From: Yoonia sediminilitoris
GTDB lineage: Bacteria; Pseudomonadota; Alphaproteobacteria; Rhodobacterales; Rhodobacteraceae
Direction of reading: 5' to 3'
NCBI RefSeq assembly: GCF_003058085.1
Contig: NZ_QBUD01000010.1
Location: forward strand, 79,674 to 143,673
DNA: 64,000 nucleotides
Shown: positions 25,153 through 33,494 of the stretch, in pieces
Position numbering within the stretch: the first letter of the stretch is position 1
Layout of the letters: each line of letters begins with the position of its first letter
The notes under the pieces: generated by a model
What the model was told of the DNA's origin: nothing
What the model saw: only the letters and a program-made list of their open reading frames with translations
Database searches by the model: none
Position numbers and translations under genes: made by a program

Positions 25153-26565
25153 ATGTCCAATGATAATACGCTGACAAACCAACTTCTTGCTGATGAGCCT
25201 GCATTCCTGTCATCGCTTGATTTCGGGCCGCATGTGACGCAAGGCACCGGCGCAGGCCCGTCGCTTCTGATCGGCGACATGTCCCAGATCAGCCTGATGC
25301 AACCGCCTGGCAGCTCTTACCTTGATTACCGGATGGCGCATCTGGCCAAACCCGGTGACATTGTTCTGGTCGGGCGCAGGGACCCGGAATTCGACAGCTA
25401 TCTGGCGCAGGTACGCGGACTTGATGACATCACGATCCTTGCACCCGATCCGCTGGACGGGGGTCCAATCGCGACAAAGGCGATGGAGAAGGACCTGCTG
25501 CAACAGGCAATCACGGACATCACCCGCAAACATGGTGGTCTGACGGTCAAATCCTATCTGACCACTGGAACAATATGGCGGCTGGCACAACAGATTGGCG
25601 CGGCCACTGGTTGCACCATAAACGTCAGCGGCCCTGCCCCGCGCATCAGCGAAAGGGCAAATGACAAATTGTGGTTCACGCGATTGGCGCGCACGATTAT
25701 CGGGGCCAGTGCCGTGCCGCCGACAATGCCCGCCTATGGCCCCGATGCCGCAGCGGCGGTTGCCCTGAAACTGGGAAAGTCAGGGGAACAGGTTGTTGTC
25801 AAAGTGCCTGACAGTGCAGGGTCAGCGGGCAATATCAGGCTGGATTCCACCCTGATGGCGCAGCAAACAATCCAAAGCCTTGAAACCCTGTTGCTGGATC
25901 GTCTGCATGCGACGGGCTGGGCAGACCGCTTTCCGATCCTTGTGGGCGTTTGGGACAGGCACGTCACCCATAGCCCTTCTGTCCAGATGTGGCTGCCACA
26001 TACCACTGATGGCCGGCCCATTTCGCTGGGGGTCTTCGAACAAGCCGTTATGGGGCAAGCCGGTGCCTTTATCGGCGCGGTGCGCTCGACCCTTCCAAAG
26101 GCGATGCAGGACGAACTTGTGGCGCAGGCCACCAGAATCGCTGCCGTTCTGCAAAGGCTTGGCTACTACGGGAATTGCAGCCTTGATGCCGTGATCTACA
26201 AAGATGAAAGCGGGACCCGTCACATCCATTGGATTGAATGCAATGGGCGTTGGACAGGTGTTTCGATACCTCTGATCACGTTGGATAATATCACGCGGGG
26301 CAAGCGCCCAGAGGGGATTGTCGTTGTGCAGCAAACCTTGCAAGGGCGCGTGATCGGCACCACACGGGCTGTTGAGGCGTTGGATGATATGTTGGCGCGG
26401 CCCGGATCCGACGCAGCCCCCGCAAACGGCGTCGTGCTAATGTCACCGCCCTCCGGCGCGCGCAGCATGGTTATCAATCTGCTGGTCTTTGCCGAAAGCC
26501 AGTCCGCAGCAGACGAGATGGCCCAGCGGGCAATAACACTGCTGAGAACCCACTCCACCGGCTAA
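25153..26565 (+). CDS. Pre-ATP-grasp/ATP-grasp ligase (PGM1-like peptide ligase type)
   Basis: A 470-residue protein. Residues about 30-165 look like a pre-ATP-grasp domain (YLDYRMAHLAKPGDIVLVGR). The ATP-grasp core follows: a candidate ATP-binding Lys and glycine loop in VVVKVPDSAGSAGNIRL (about 217-233), and the metal-binding E-x-N in HIHWIECNGRWTGVSIP (about 356-372). Such enzymes join a carboxylate to an amine through an acyl-phosphate; relatives include peptide ligases. The substrate is unknown. A class II glutamine amidotransferase gene starts 128 bases away on the other strand. An FNR-like box lies between the two. Confidence 0.7.
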   Translation: MSNDNTLTNQLLADEPAFLSSLDFGPHVTQGTGAGPSLLIGDMSQISLMQPPGSSYLDYRMAHLAKPGDIVLVGRRDPEFDSYLAQVRGLDDITILAPDPLDGGPIATKAMEKDLLQQAITDITRKHGGLTVKSYLTTGTIWRLAQQIGAATGCTINVSGPAPRISERANDKLWFTRLARTIIGASAVPPTMPAYGPDAAAAVALKLGKSGEQVVVKVPDSAGSAGNIRLDSTLMAQQTIQSLETLLLDRLHATGWADRFPILVGVWDRHVTHSPSVQMWLPHTTDGRPISLGVFEQAVMGQAGAFIGAVRSTLPKAMQDELVAQATRIAAVLQRLGYYGNCSLDAVIYKDESGTRHIHWIECNGRWTGVSIPLITLDNITRGKRPEGIVVVQQTLQGRVIGTTRAVEALDDMLARPGSDAAPANGVVLMSPPSGARSMVINLLVFAESQSAADEMAQRAITLLRTHSTG

Positions 26566-26752
26566 ACCAAGCCAGCCTGTGGCGCCACGCATTTCGGGCA
26601 ATTGGTCGGCTGTTTGTGCCAAGGACCGACAAATCACCGTCACTTCCAAACGATCCATCTGGCTGCATTTCATGTTCGCGTTGAGTTGCGATTGATCGGC
26701 GACAAACACTCACCTAGATTGATCATGAAATCCTTGCTGGCCGGAGCCCCAA

Positions 26753-27439
26753 TTGACAGAATACGTGATCGACACCCCGCCCGTGGTCGCCCTTCCGGTC
26801 GTCGGAACAGATGCAAAGTTTCCGGTCCGTCGGGTGTATTGCATCGGTCGCAACTATGCCGCCCATGCGATCGAGATGGGCCACGACCCGGACCGCGAAG
26901 AACCGTTTTTCTTTCAAAAGAATCCTGACAATCTGGATGTGTCCGGCCTGTTCCCCTACCCACCCCAATCCAGTGACGTCCACCACGAGGCCGAAATGAT
27001 CGTCGCCCTCAAATCCGGCGGAACCGACATTGCGCCTGACAATGCGCTTGGCCATGTTTTTGGGTACGGACTGTCACTCGACATGACCCGCCGAGACTTG
27101 CAGGGCATCCAAAAGAAAATGGGGCGGCCGTGGGCAATTGGCAAAGCCTTTGAAAAGTCCGCCCCCTGCGGCCCGTTGCATCCTGTGTCGCAGGTCGGAC
27201 ACCCCGATTGCGGCCACCTTGAACTGAAGGTCAACGGTGAAACCCGTCAAGCCGCCGACCTGAACCAGATGATCTGGAAGGTCCCGGAAATGATTTCTTA
27301 CCTGTCTGCCTATTTCGAACTTGCCGCAGGCGACGTGATCATGTCGGGCACACCTTCCGGTGTTGCCGCTGTCGAAAAGGGTGACGTCATGACGATGACA
27401 ATTGACGGGCTTGGCAGCCTTGAGGTCAAGGTCGTCTAA
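26753..27439 (+). CDS. Fumarylacetoacetate hydrolase family protein (fumarylpyruvate hydrolase-like)
   Basis: A 228-residue FAH-fold enzyme that probably cleaves a C-C bond in an acylpyruvate. The markers are CIGRNYAAHAIEMG, FFQKNPDN, HHEAEMIVAL (E-x-E metal site), GYGLSLDMTRRDLQ (Asp), GKAFEKSAPCGP and SGTPSGV. The TTG at 26753 follows CCGGAGCCCCAA and is the best start; no in-frame ATG is available near it. Length is normal for the short (YcgM/FahD1-like) class. No pathway partner lies beside it. Confidence 0.88.
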   Translation: MTEYVIDTPPVVALPVVGTDAKFPVRRVYCIGRNYAAHAIEMGHDPDREEPFFFQKNPDNLDVSGLFPYPPQSSDVHHEAEMIVALKSGGTDIAPDNALGHVFGYGLSLDMTRRDLQGIQKKMGRPWAIGKAFEKSAPCGPLHPVSQVGHPDCGHLELKVNGETRQAADLNQMIWKVPEMISYLSAYFELAAGDVIMSGTPSGVAAVEKGDVMTMTIDGLGSLEVKVV

Positions 27440-27499
27440 GCCATCAGGGTCAGCGCAATCACAATAACAGCCCTGCCCCTTATTTGTGGGCTGCAAACG

Positions 27500-30238
27500 T
27501 CAACACTGATCCTGCCCTTTGCCCGCATCGTTCATCTGGATCGGTGCGTCGCGGTTGACCATCCGGATGACCAACGGCATGTGGTCGGACACGTCTTGGG
27601 TGAAATCCGCCACTGATTTGTCAAGCCGCACGATGGCGGCGTCATCGCCGCTGATGGGTGACATCCGCACGTCATTGCTGACCACGATATGATCGATCAG
27701 AGACCTGTGGCTTGCCCCCACATAAGACAGCGCATTGTTGGCCGCATCGTCGGTGGTCAGCGTGAACAGATCAGGCGCATCGGTCAGCGGAGCAAGCACA
27801 TCGGTGTTGAGCGTTTCATTCAGATCACCACCCAGCACCACGGGCAGTTTCTCGGTCTTGCGAATGTCGGCGATCACCTCGGTCAGAATCTCGGCGGCAA
27901 GACGGCGGCGTGCCTTGCTTTGCGGATCTCCAAAGGCCTTCAGGTGCAGCAGGATCATGATGAATTCCACCTGCTCTGCGTTCTTGGTATTGGGGGCCAC
28001 CTTGACATGCGCGATCAGCGGGCGACGCGGAAAGGCCGTGCGCCCTGTGCCAGTCGTCGCGGCCCACGCGGTCTTGTGACGGTTCAGTATCTTGGCCGAG
28101 ATGTTTACCTCGGTCGTCTTGCTATCATACAGCACGGCCAGATCCTGCCGGCCTTTCACATCAAGGTATTTGTACGAGTAACTATGCCCAAGCGCCTGAA
28201 GTGATTCAACGACGCGGTCCATCGCGTCTTTTTGCACCTCCACAAGGCCCATCGCATCAAGCGACAGATGGCCCAGTACGCCTGCCACCTTATCCACCCG
28301 CGCATCAGTAATTGCATCATTGAAATGCTCGATGTTCCAAAAGCCGATATCGGCGAATTCAAGCGACCCTTTGTATTCGGGCACCTCGACTTCTTCCGGG
28401 CGGGCCCCGGTGATCCCTGCAATATCAAAGAACCCCAAATGTGGCGAACTGTCCGGGATAGTGGACAGCAATTCCATAAGCGCGCCTGATGCGGTGGCTT
28501 CTGTGTGCTGGCGGGCAACCAGATGCGATACGATGGCCGCCATGCGCACACCTTCGTTGGTGGTCACGCCGTTTTCAATCCAGCCAGCATGATGCAGCGC
28601 CACCAAATCCCACGTGTTATTGAAAACCGGACTGCCCGATGACCCCGGTTCGGTGTCGGTTTCGTACCAGACCACCTTGTCCTTGATCCGCAACACATCA
28701 TTGTTATGCAAGGCCACCTCTTTCGGGCGGCCCCGCGGATGTTGCACGATGTTGACCTTTTCGCCCCGCGTCACAGTGGACGGGTTGCGCAACAGCGGGA
28801 TCGGGTCAAAATCGGCAAGCGCGGGGTCGTCGCACCCAACAATTGTGAAATCCAGTTCCCTTGAGGTGATAAAGAAACGATCCGGATCAAGGTTGACCAT
28901 CAAGCTGTCACCGCCCTCTTCAAAACGGAATTCGGCCAGCGCGTCGCGGGCTTCTTCTTTGTCGGCGATCACATGGTTGTTGGTCATGATGAAATTGCTG
29001 GTGGCAATCAGAAAACCGGTGCCGGAACCACCCGGCAGGTTGATCCGGCAGACAGAGGCGGCGGCATCCGCCCCGTGATACAGGAAACTGGCAGGCAGGA
29101 AGTCGGCGCCCCCCGATATCTTTTCGAAATGCTGCGAGATATCCTGTTCGATTTCCTTGCGGCGGCTTTCATCCTCGGTCGGGGGCAGCGGGGTAGCCAG
29201 CAATTCGCGGCCCCGGTAATCGACGAGTTCACGAAAGGCTTCGGGCTCGAGGTCCTGCGCATCGATCATCGCCTCTTTGCCCGGCGACAGGCGTGCCGTT
29301 TCTTCGAACGCATGTGGCGCGCCAAACATCGATGCAATGACAGAGCGGAACTTGTTGGCAGCGTCCGCGTAGCCCGCGTTGTTGGGATGCAGTTCGTCAT
29401 GCCAGTTGTCGCCCACCGTATTGAGACAACTGACATGCGTGACCGCCCCGGGAAATTCGCTCGCCAGCCCTACCAATGCGATGTTGAAGCGGTCAATCAG
29501 TTCGGCCACGATCTGGGTTTGAAGTGTCTGGTCCTTGATGCCCAGACTGGCCATCGGCTTGCCCAGCCAGCGGGCGTTGTCGGGCTTGGCATAATCATAG
29601 CCATGGCACAGGATCTTGAGGCTGGGAAATTCAGCCAGCAACGACTTAAAGATGTTGCGATAGACGCCGATGATATCGTTCAGACGGCTGGCAAAAGTGG
29701 CATTCGGGTAATCCTTGACCGGTCTGCCCGCTTTGAAGGGGTGCAAGGCGGTCTTGAGCATGCCGTCGCCCAACAGGTCGTTCCCGCCACCACTGATCAG
29801 GAAAACATGGGGCTTTTGCTGCCGGACCGCTTGCAGGATTTCATCCTGATCCAGCATATCCTGTACCAGATCACCCGCAGCACCCAGACTGTAGATCGCG
29901 TAGTCATCGAAAAGCTGGTCAATCACATCGCACAGCAGAAACGGGTACTGAAACCAGCTGTCACCTTCGGACACGACACGCAGGCCGGTCCAGCCATTTG
30001 CGATCTTGCGCTGATATTTCTTTTGCCGCCGCCGTTTGGACATGGCGTTAAAGAAACGCATGGCGACGTCGGCCTCTTTTCCTTCATCATCAACCAGTTC
30101 GGGGTTGATCCGCACTTGCGGGGCAAAAGCATCAGATACATCCGGGGCAGCCTGCAAATAGGCAGCAATTTCTTCGTCGGGGGTATCAATGTCACGGATT
30201 TTGGCTTTGAGTTCTGTCAGTGTAATTTGCTTTGTCAT
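27500..30238 (-). CDS. SGNH hydrolase - V8-like protease - EEP nuclease/phosphodiesterase fusion
   Basis: A 912-residue protein with no signal peptide and three catalytic-looking parts. After a short N-terminal module (TLTELKAKIRDIDTPDEEI) comes an SGNH/GDSL-like hydrolase (SEGDSW near 91, SGGGNDLLGDG, DELHPNNAGY near 285). Next is a trypsin/V8-like protease (His in TNNHVI near 420, Asp in LDFTIVG near 463, Ser in TEPGSSGSPV near 536). The C-terminal third is an endonuclease/exonuclease/phosphatase domain (GFWNIEHFN near 635, LLHLKAF, GGDLNET near 804, IDHIVVS, SDHMPL near 886). All key residues appear intact. The frame is open to 30277; MTKQITLT at 30238 is the likely start. It diverges from the subtilase cluster across an FNR box. 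The biological target is unknown. Confidence 0.85.
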   Translation of the reverse strand: MTKQITLTELKAKIRDIDTPDEEIAAYLQAAPDVSDAFAPQVRINPELVDDEGKEADVAMRFFNAMSKRRRQKKYQRKIANGWTGLRVVSEGDSWFQYPFLLCDVIDQLFDDYAIYSLGAAGDLVQDMLDQDEILQAVRQQKPHVFLISGGGNDLLGDGMLKTALHPFKAGRPVKDYPNATFASRLNDIIGVYRNIFKSLLAEFPSLKILCHGYDYAKPDNARWLGKPMASLGIKDQTLQTQIVAELIDRFNIALVGLASEFPGAVTHVSCLNTVGDNWHDELHPNNAGYADAANKFRSVIASMFGAPHAFEETARLSPGKEAMIDAQDLEPEAFRELVDYRGRELLATPLPPTEDESRRKEIEQDISQHFEKISGGADFLPASFLYHGADAAASVCRINLPGGSGTGFLIATSNFIMTNNHVIADKEEARDALAEFRFEEGGDSLMVNLDPDRFFITSRELDFTIVGCDDPALADFDPIPLLRNPSTVTRGEKVNIVQHPRGRPKEVALHNNDVLRIKDKVVWYETDTEPGSSGSPVFNNTWDLVALHHAGWIENGVTTNEGVRMAAIVSHLVARQHTEATASGALMELLSTIPDSSPHLGFFDIAGITGARPEEVEVPEYKGSLEFADIGFWNIEHFNDAITDARVDKVAGVLGHLSLDAMGLVEVQKDAMDRVVESLQALGHSYSYKYLDVKGRQDLAVLYDSKTTEVNISAKILNRHKTAWAATTGTGRTAFPRRPLIAHVKVAPNTKNAEQVEFIMILLHLKAFGDPQSKARRRLAAEILTEVIADIRKTEKLPVVLGGDLNETLNTDVLAPLTDAPDLFTLTTDDAANNALSYVGASHRSLIDHIVVSNDVRMSPISGDDAAIVRLDKSVADFTQDVSDHMPLVIRMVNRDAPIQMNDAGKGQDQC

Positions 30239-30450
30239 AATGCACCTTCGTTGAATTGCCGGCCCCGGACCGTGCAAATGCCAATGTGAATTTTCGTGGT
30301 GCGTCGTCTCCGATATCGGGTTCTTCTGACCCTAAAACTGTCGTAGCGCGGAAATCGGACGCTCCGTCTTGTGGCGAATGCACTGTAAAATAGACATATC
30401 GCGAGGTTCGCGTATAATACTCTTGTTAGGTCGCTGGCGGAACCCGCCAA

Positions 30451-30464
30451 TTGATATTTGTCAA
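30451..30464. promoter_or_regulatory. FNR/FnrL box upstream of the protease/ATP-grasp cluster
   Basis: TTGAT-ATTT-GTCAA fits the FnrL consensus (TTGAT-N4-RTCAA). It lies 70 bases before the TTG start of the propeptide-like gene (plus) and 213 bases from the SGNH-protease-EEP start (minus). The rest of the 295-base gap (30239-30533) is AT-rich and holds no other gene that I can support. Confidence 0.7.
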
Positions 30465-30533
30465 ATCTGGCCCATCAGACGACCATACAGTTTTTTTTAG
30501 GCGTTTACCGCACGTTGCACAGGAGAATTGTAT

Positions 30534-30806
30534 TTGCCTGAGCCGACTTTGATAACAGTTATTCTTAAACCCGTGCCGGAGCCCTCTGGCGCGGTTTCTA
30601 TGGCTCAGGCATTTGCGATGCTCAAAGACTGGGCGGCCACACATGATGTGACTGTCCAAACACCTGTCGACAACGATGCGGAAACCTTGCGGTTTGCGGC
30701 TGTTCTGACCTCAGACGAGGCGCAGGCAGACGCGTTGATCGCTGAACTTGTGGGTAAGGCGTTCGTTGACACAAGCTATAGAAAGCCAGCTGACGCCCTT
30801 CCCTAG
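30534..30806 (+). CDS. Stand-alone I9 propeptide-like protein, possible subtilase inhibitor
   Basis: A 90-residue protein read from TTG at 30534, which sits 8 bases after AGGAG; the in-frame TTG at 30528 is too close to that site. Its C-terminal half (TLRFAAVLTSDEAQADALI, then VDTSYRKP) parallels the propeptide-like region of the next protein (ELSRFYKLEVEDAKAEEAA, then VEAAYVKP) in strand-helix-strand layout and in the final Y-x-KP. I infer a ferredoxin-like I9/propeptide fold acting in trans as inhibitor or folding aid for the subtilase. It is 27 bases upstream of that gene. No catalytic residues are visible. Confidence 0.6.
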   Translation: MPEPTLITVILKPVPEPSGAVSMAQAFAMLKDWAATHDVTVQTPVDNDAETLRFAAVLTSDEAQADALIAELVGKAFVDTSYRKPADALP

Positions 30807-30833
30807 CGATTTACCTATGGAGGAGCTTGAGAC

Positions 30834-32717
30834 ATGACCGAGGATACACCCAACAACGCGCCTGCGTCACCGCGCGAGACGATTGTCGTGATGCAGCCCG
30901 ACGCAGGCTTGCGCGCGTCCGCAGGCAGGTTTGAAACCACCACAGCAGAACCTGTCACCGATCTTGAAAAAGTGCTGAAGAAATACAAGGCGAGCATGGC
31001 GCCGATCTTTGGCACCACAGAAGAGCGGATCGAGCTGGAAATGATGGAGGAAACCGCCGAAAGCGATGCGCCCATGCCAGAGCTGTCGCGTTTCTACAAG
31101 CTGGAGGTCGAGGACGCCAAGGCCGAAGAGGCAGCCGCCGCAATGGCCGAATTGAGCCAGGTCGAGGCGGCTTACGTCAAGCCCGGCGCAGAGCCACCTG
31201 TGATGCCGGAAAGCGAAGCCGCCCCCGCCGAGGAAGAGCCGCCAGTGACGCCAAACTTTGTGTCGCGGCAAGGCTATCTTGATCCAAGTCCCGTGGGAGT
31301 CGATGCCCGCTGGGCATGGGCGCGCGGTGGCGGTCGCGGCCAGAATGTGCGCATCATCGACATCGAAGGCGCGTGGCGGTTTACCCACGAAGACCTGCGC
31401 CAGATGCAGGGCGGCGTCGTGGGTGGGACCCAATCCACCAACATTGGCTGGCGCAACCACGGCACTGCGGTGCTGGGCGAATACTCGGGCGATCACAACA
31501 GCTTTGGGATTTCCGGAATCGCCGATCGGGCCCGCGCCTCGGCCGTGTCGATCTTTGGCGGGATGGGGTCGGCAGGTGCGATCCGCCATGCCACCACCCG
31601 TTTGCGCCGCGGCGATGTGATGTTGCTGGAATTGCACCGGCCCGGGCCACGGCACAACTTCCAGTCCCGGTCCGATCAGAAAGGCTATATCGCGATCGAA
31701 TGGTGGGAAGACGACTTTGCCGCCATTCTGGCCGCGACCCGGCGCGGGATCGTCGTTGTCGAAGCCGCCGGGAACGGTGCGGAAAACCTTGACGACAATC
31801 TCTATCAGACGCGGCCATCGGGGTTCCCCACAAGCTGGACCAACCCGTTCCGCCGATCAAACCGGGATTCGGGGGCGGTTGTCGTTGGTGCCGGTGCGCC
31901 GCCTCCGGGCACACATGGGCGCAACCATGGGCCAGACCGGTCGCGGTTGGACTTTTCGAACTATGGCGCGCTGATTGATGCCCAGGGTTGGGGCCGCGAA
32001 GTCACGACCTGCGGCTATGGCGGGCTTCAGGGCGGTCACGAGGATGTCTGGTACACCGACACATTCTCGGGGACGTCATCCGCATCACCCATAGTAGTTG
32101 GTGCCGTGGCATCTTTGCAGGGGATGGCGCGCGCACGGGGCACGGCGGTGCTAAGCCCCGCCAAGGTCCGCCGTTGCCTGCGCACAACGGGCGCTGCCCA
32201 AACCGACGGCCCCGGTCGCCCGCGCACCCAGCGCATCGGCAACCGTCCCGACCTGAAGGCCCTGCATCGCTGTGCCTTTGGCCCGGTCATCAAGCGCAAA
32301 GAGTTCATAAAAGAAACGATCAAAGAGATCGAAAAGAACAAAGAGCGTAAGGAATTCATCAAAGAGATGAAGGAAAAAGACCGCAAAGAGGTCAAAGAGA
32401 AAGAGATCAAGGAGTTCAAGGAAAAGGATAAGGACCGCTTTGAAAAATCGATTGAGAAGCGTTTTGACAAGCAGGTAGAAAAGCAGATCGAGAAACAGCG
32501 CGAAGGCGGGCTGACACCAACCGGTGACACGATTGAAGACCGCATGGCGTCGCTGGAAGCGATGGTGGGCGAGTTGACCCATTTCATCACGTCTGAACTT
32601 CGTCCCGATCTGGCGCAGGGCGCGCAGGATTATGCAGGGGACTACGACGAAGACCCCGAAGTGGCAGCCCAGATGGCCAAGGATGAAAAAGACGCCAAGG
32701 ACACTGAAACCTTCTGA
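30834..32717 (+). CDS. Subtilisin-like serine protease (S8) with Lys/Glu-rich helical tail
   Basis: A 627-residue protease with no signal peptide, so probably cytoplasmic. Residues about 1-120 include an I9-like propeptide region ending VEAAYVKP. The S8 domain has Asp near 176 (IIDIEG), His near 209 (RNHGTAVLGE), oxyanion Asn near 313 (EAAGNGAE) and Ser near 414 (FSGTSSASP). From about 485 to 556 the sequence is almost only K, E, D, R, F and I (KRKEFIKETIKEIEKNKE and on), which predicts a long single alpha-helix. An acidic tail follows. The ribosome-binding site is TATGGAGGAGC. A terminator-like hairpin follows at 32723, before the ATP-grasp pair. Confidence 0.88.
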   Translation: MTEDTPNNAPASPRETIVVMQPDAGLRASAGRFETTTAEPVTDLEKVLKKYKASMAPIFGTTEERIELEMMEETAESDAPMPELSRFYKLEVEDAKAEEAAAAMAELSQVEAAYVKPGAEPPVMPESEAAPAEEEPPVTPNFVSRQGYLDPSPVGVDARWAWARGGGRGQNVRIIDIEGAWRFTHEDLRQMQGGVVGGTQSTNIGWRNHGTAVLGEYSGDHNSFGISGIADRARASAVSIFGGMGSAGAIRHATTRLRRGDVMLLELHRPGPRHNFQSRSDQKGYIAIEWWEDDFAAILAATRRGIVVVEAAGNGAENLDDNLYQTRPSGFPTSWTNPFRRSNRDSGAVVVGAGAPPPGTHGRNHGPDRSRLDFSNYGALIDAQGWGREVTTCGYGGLQGGHEDVWYTDTFSGTSSASPIVVGAVASLQGMARARGTAVLSPAKVRRCLRTTGAAQTDGPGRPRTQRIGNRPDLKALHRCAFGPVIKRKEFIKETIKEIEKNKERKEFIKEMKEKDRKEVKEKEIKEFKEKDKDRFEKSIEKRFDKQVEKQIEKQREGGLTPTGDTIEDRMASLEAMVGELTHFITSELRPDLAQGAQDYAGDYDEDPEVAAQMAKDEKDAKDTETF

Positions 32718-32722
32718 TCCCA

Positions 32723-32765
32723 CAGCGCCCCTCTGACCAGTTCCGGGGGGCGCTGCATTTCTTTG
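32723..32765 (+). terminator. Rho-independent terminator or attenuator after the subtilase gene
   Basis: CAGCGCCCC and GGGGCGCTG form a perfect 9-bp stem (32723-32731 with 32747-32755) followed by CATTTCTTT. It lies between the subtilase stop and the first ATP-grasp-type gene, whose ATG is only 13 bases further on. Part of the transcripts may therefore stop before the ligase pair. Confidence 0.65.
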
Positions 32766-32777
32766 AAAGTTTTTCCT

Positions 32778-33494
32778 ATGCTACTTTGTCTATGCGCGCC
32801 CGACGACCGCGCGGCGCAATGGTTTACGACCGAACTGCGCAGGCGGCATGGCGTGCAGGCGCGCATCGTCACCCCGCAGGAATTGGTCTATGCGCCCGAC
32901 ATGCACTTGCGCTCTGATGGAACCGCGTCCAGCAGCAGCGTGACGCTGAAATCGGTTGGGCCATTGGACAGCGCATCCATCACGGGCGTGATCAACCGCA
33001 TTGCCTTTTTGCCCGATGGGCATTTGGCCAACGTGGCCGCCACAGACCGCACCTACATACAGCAGGAATTGCTCGCAATCTGGTCCAGCTGGATAAGCGC
33101 CCTCCCCTGTACGGTACTGAACCGGCCCACTGCGACATCGATATCCGGACCGATGTATCACCCCGCAGTCTGGCACCATAGCGCCGCCGCAGCCGGGCTG
33201 CCTGTGGCGCAATTGACCTATGACGCCGATCTGCCTGACCCGGTGCCGCCGACGCCTGTGCAGTCGGCGATTGTCTGTCAGGGGCAGTGCCATAGCGCAT
33301 CCTTGCCCCCCGCCCTTTTTGGCGCCTGTTGCGATCTGGCAGCCTTTGCGGGGCTTGATATGGTCGAGCTTTTCTTTGGTGCCGGTCCCGATGGTCCGGT
33401 CTTTTCTGCCGCCTCACCCATCCCAGACCTTGGCCGCGCGGACAGTGCACTGCTTGCGCAGGTCGCACAGATATTCCACGGCGCAGCACCATGA
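32778..33494 (+). CDS. Pre-ATP-grasp-like partner protein, function unknown
   Basis: A 238-residue protein. Its middle part (INRIAFLPDGHLANVAATDRTYIQQELLAIW, shown as the segments DRTYIQQELLAIW and LPCTVLNRPTATS) resembles the pre-ATP-grasp domain of MvdC/MvdD and RimK-type ligases. The ATP-grasp core after it is short, with no convincing ATP-binding Lys or E-x-N site, so it may be a degenerate, substrate-binding half. The frame opens at TTG 32763, but the ATG at 32778 (MLLCLCAPDDRAAQ) is more natural. Its stop overlaps the next ATG, so the two proteins are probably made in equal amounts. No signal peptide. Confidence 0.65.
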   Translation: MLLCLCAPDDRAAQWFTTELRRRHGVQARIVTPQELVYAPDMHLRSDGTASSSSVTLKSVGPLDSASITGVINRIAFLPDGHLANVAATDRTYIQQELLAIWSSWISALPCTVLNRPTATSISGPMYHPAVWHHSAAAAGLPVAQLTYDADLPDPVPPTPVQSAIVCQGQCHSASLPPALFGACCDLAAFAGLDMVELFFGAGPDGPVFSAASPIPDLGRADSALLAQVAQIFHGAAP

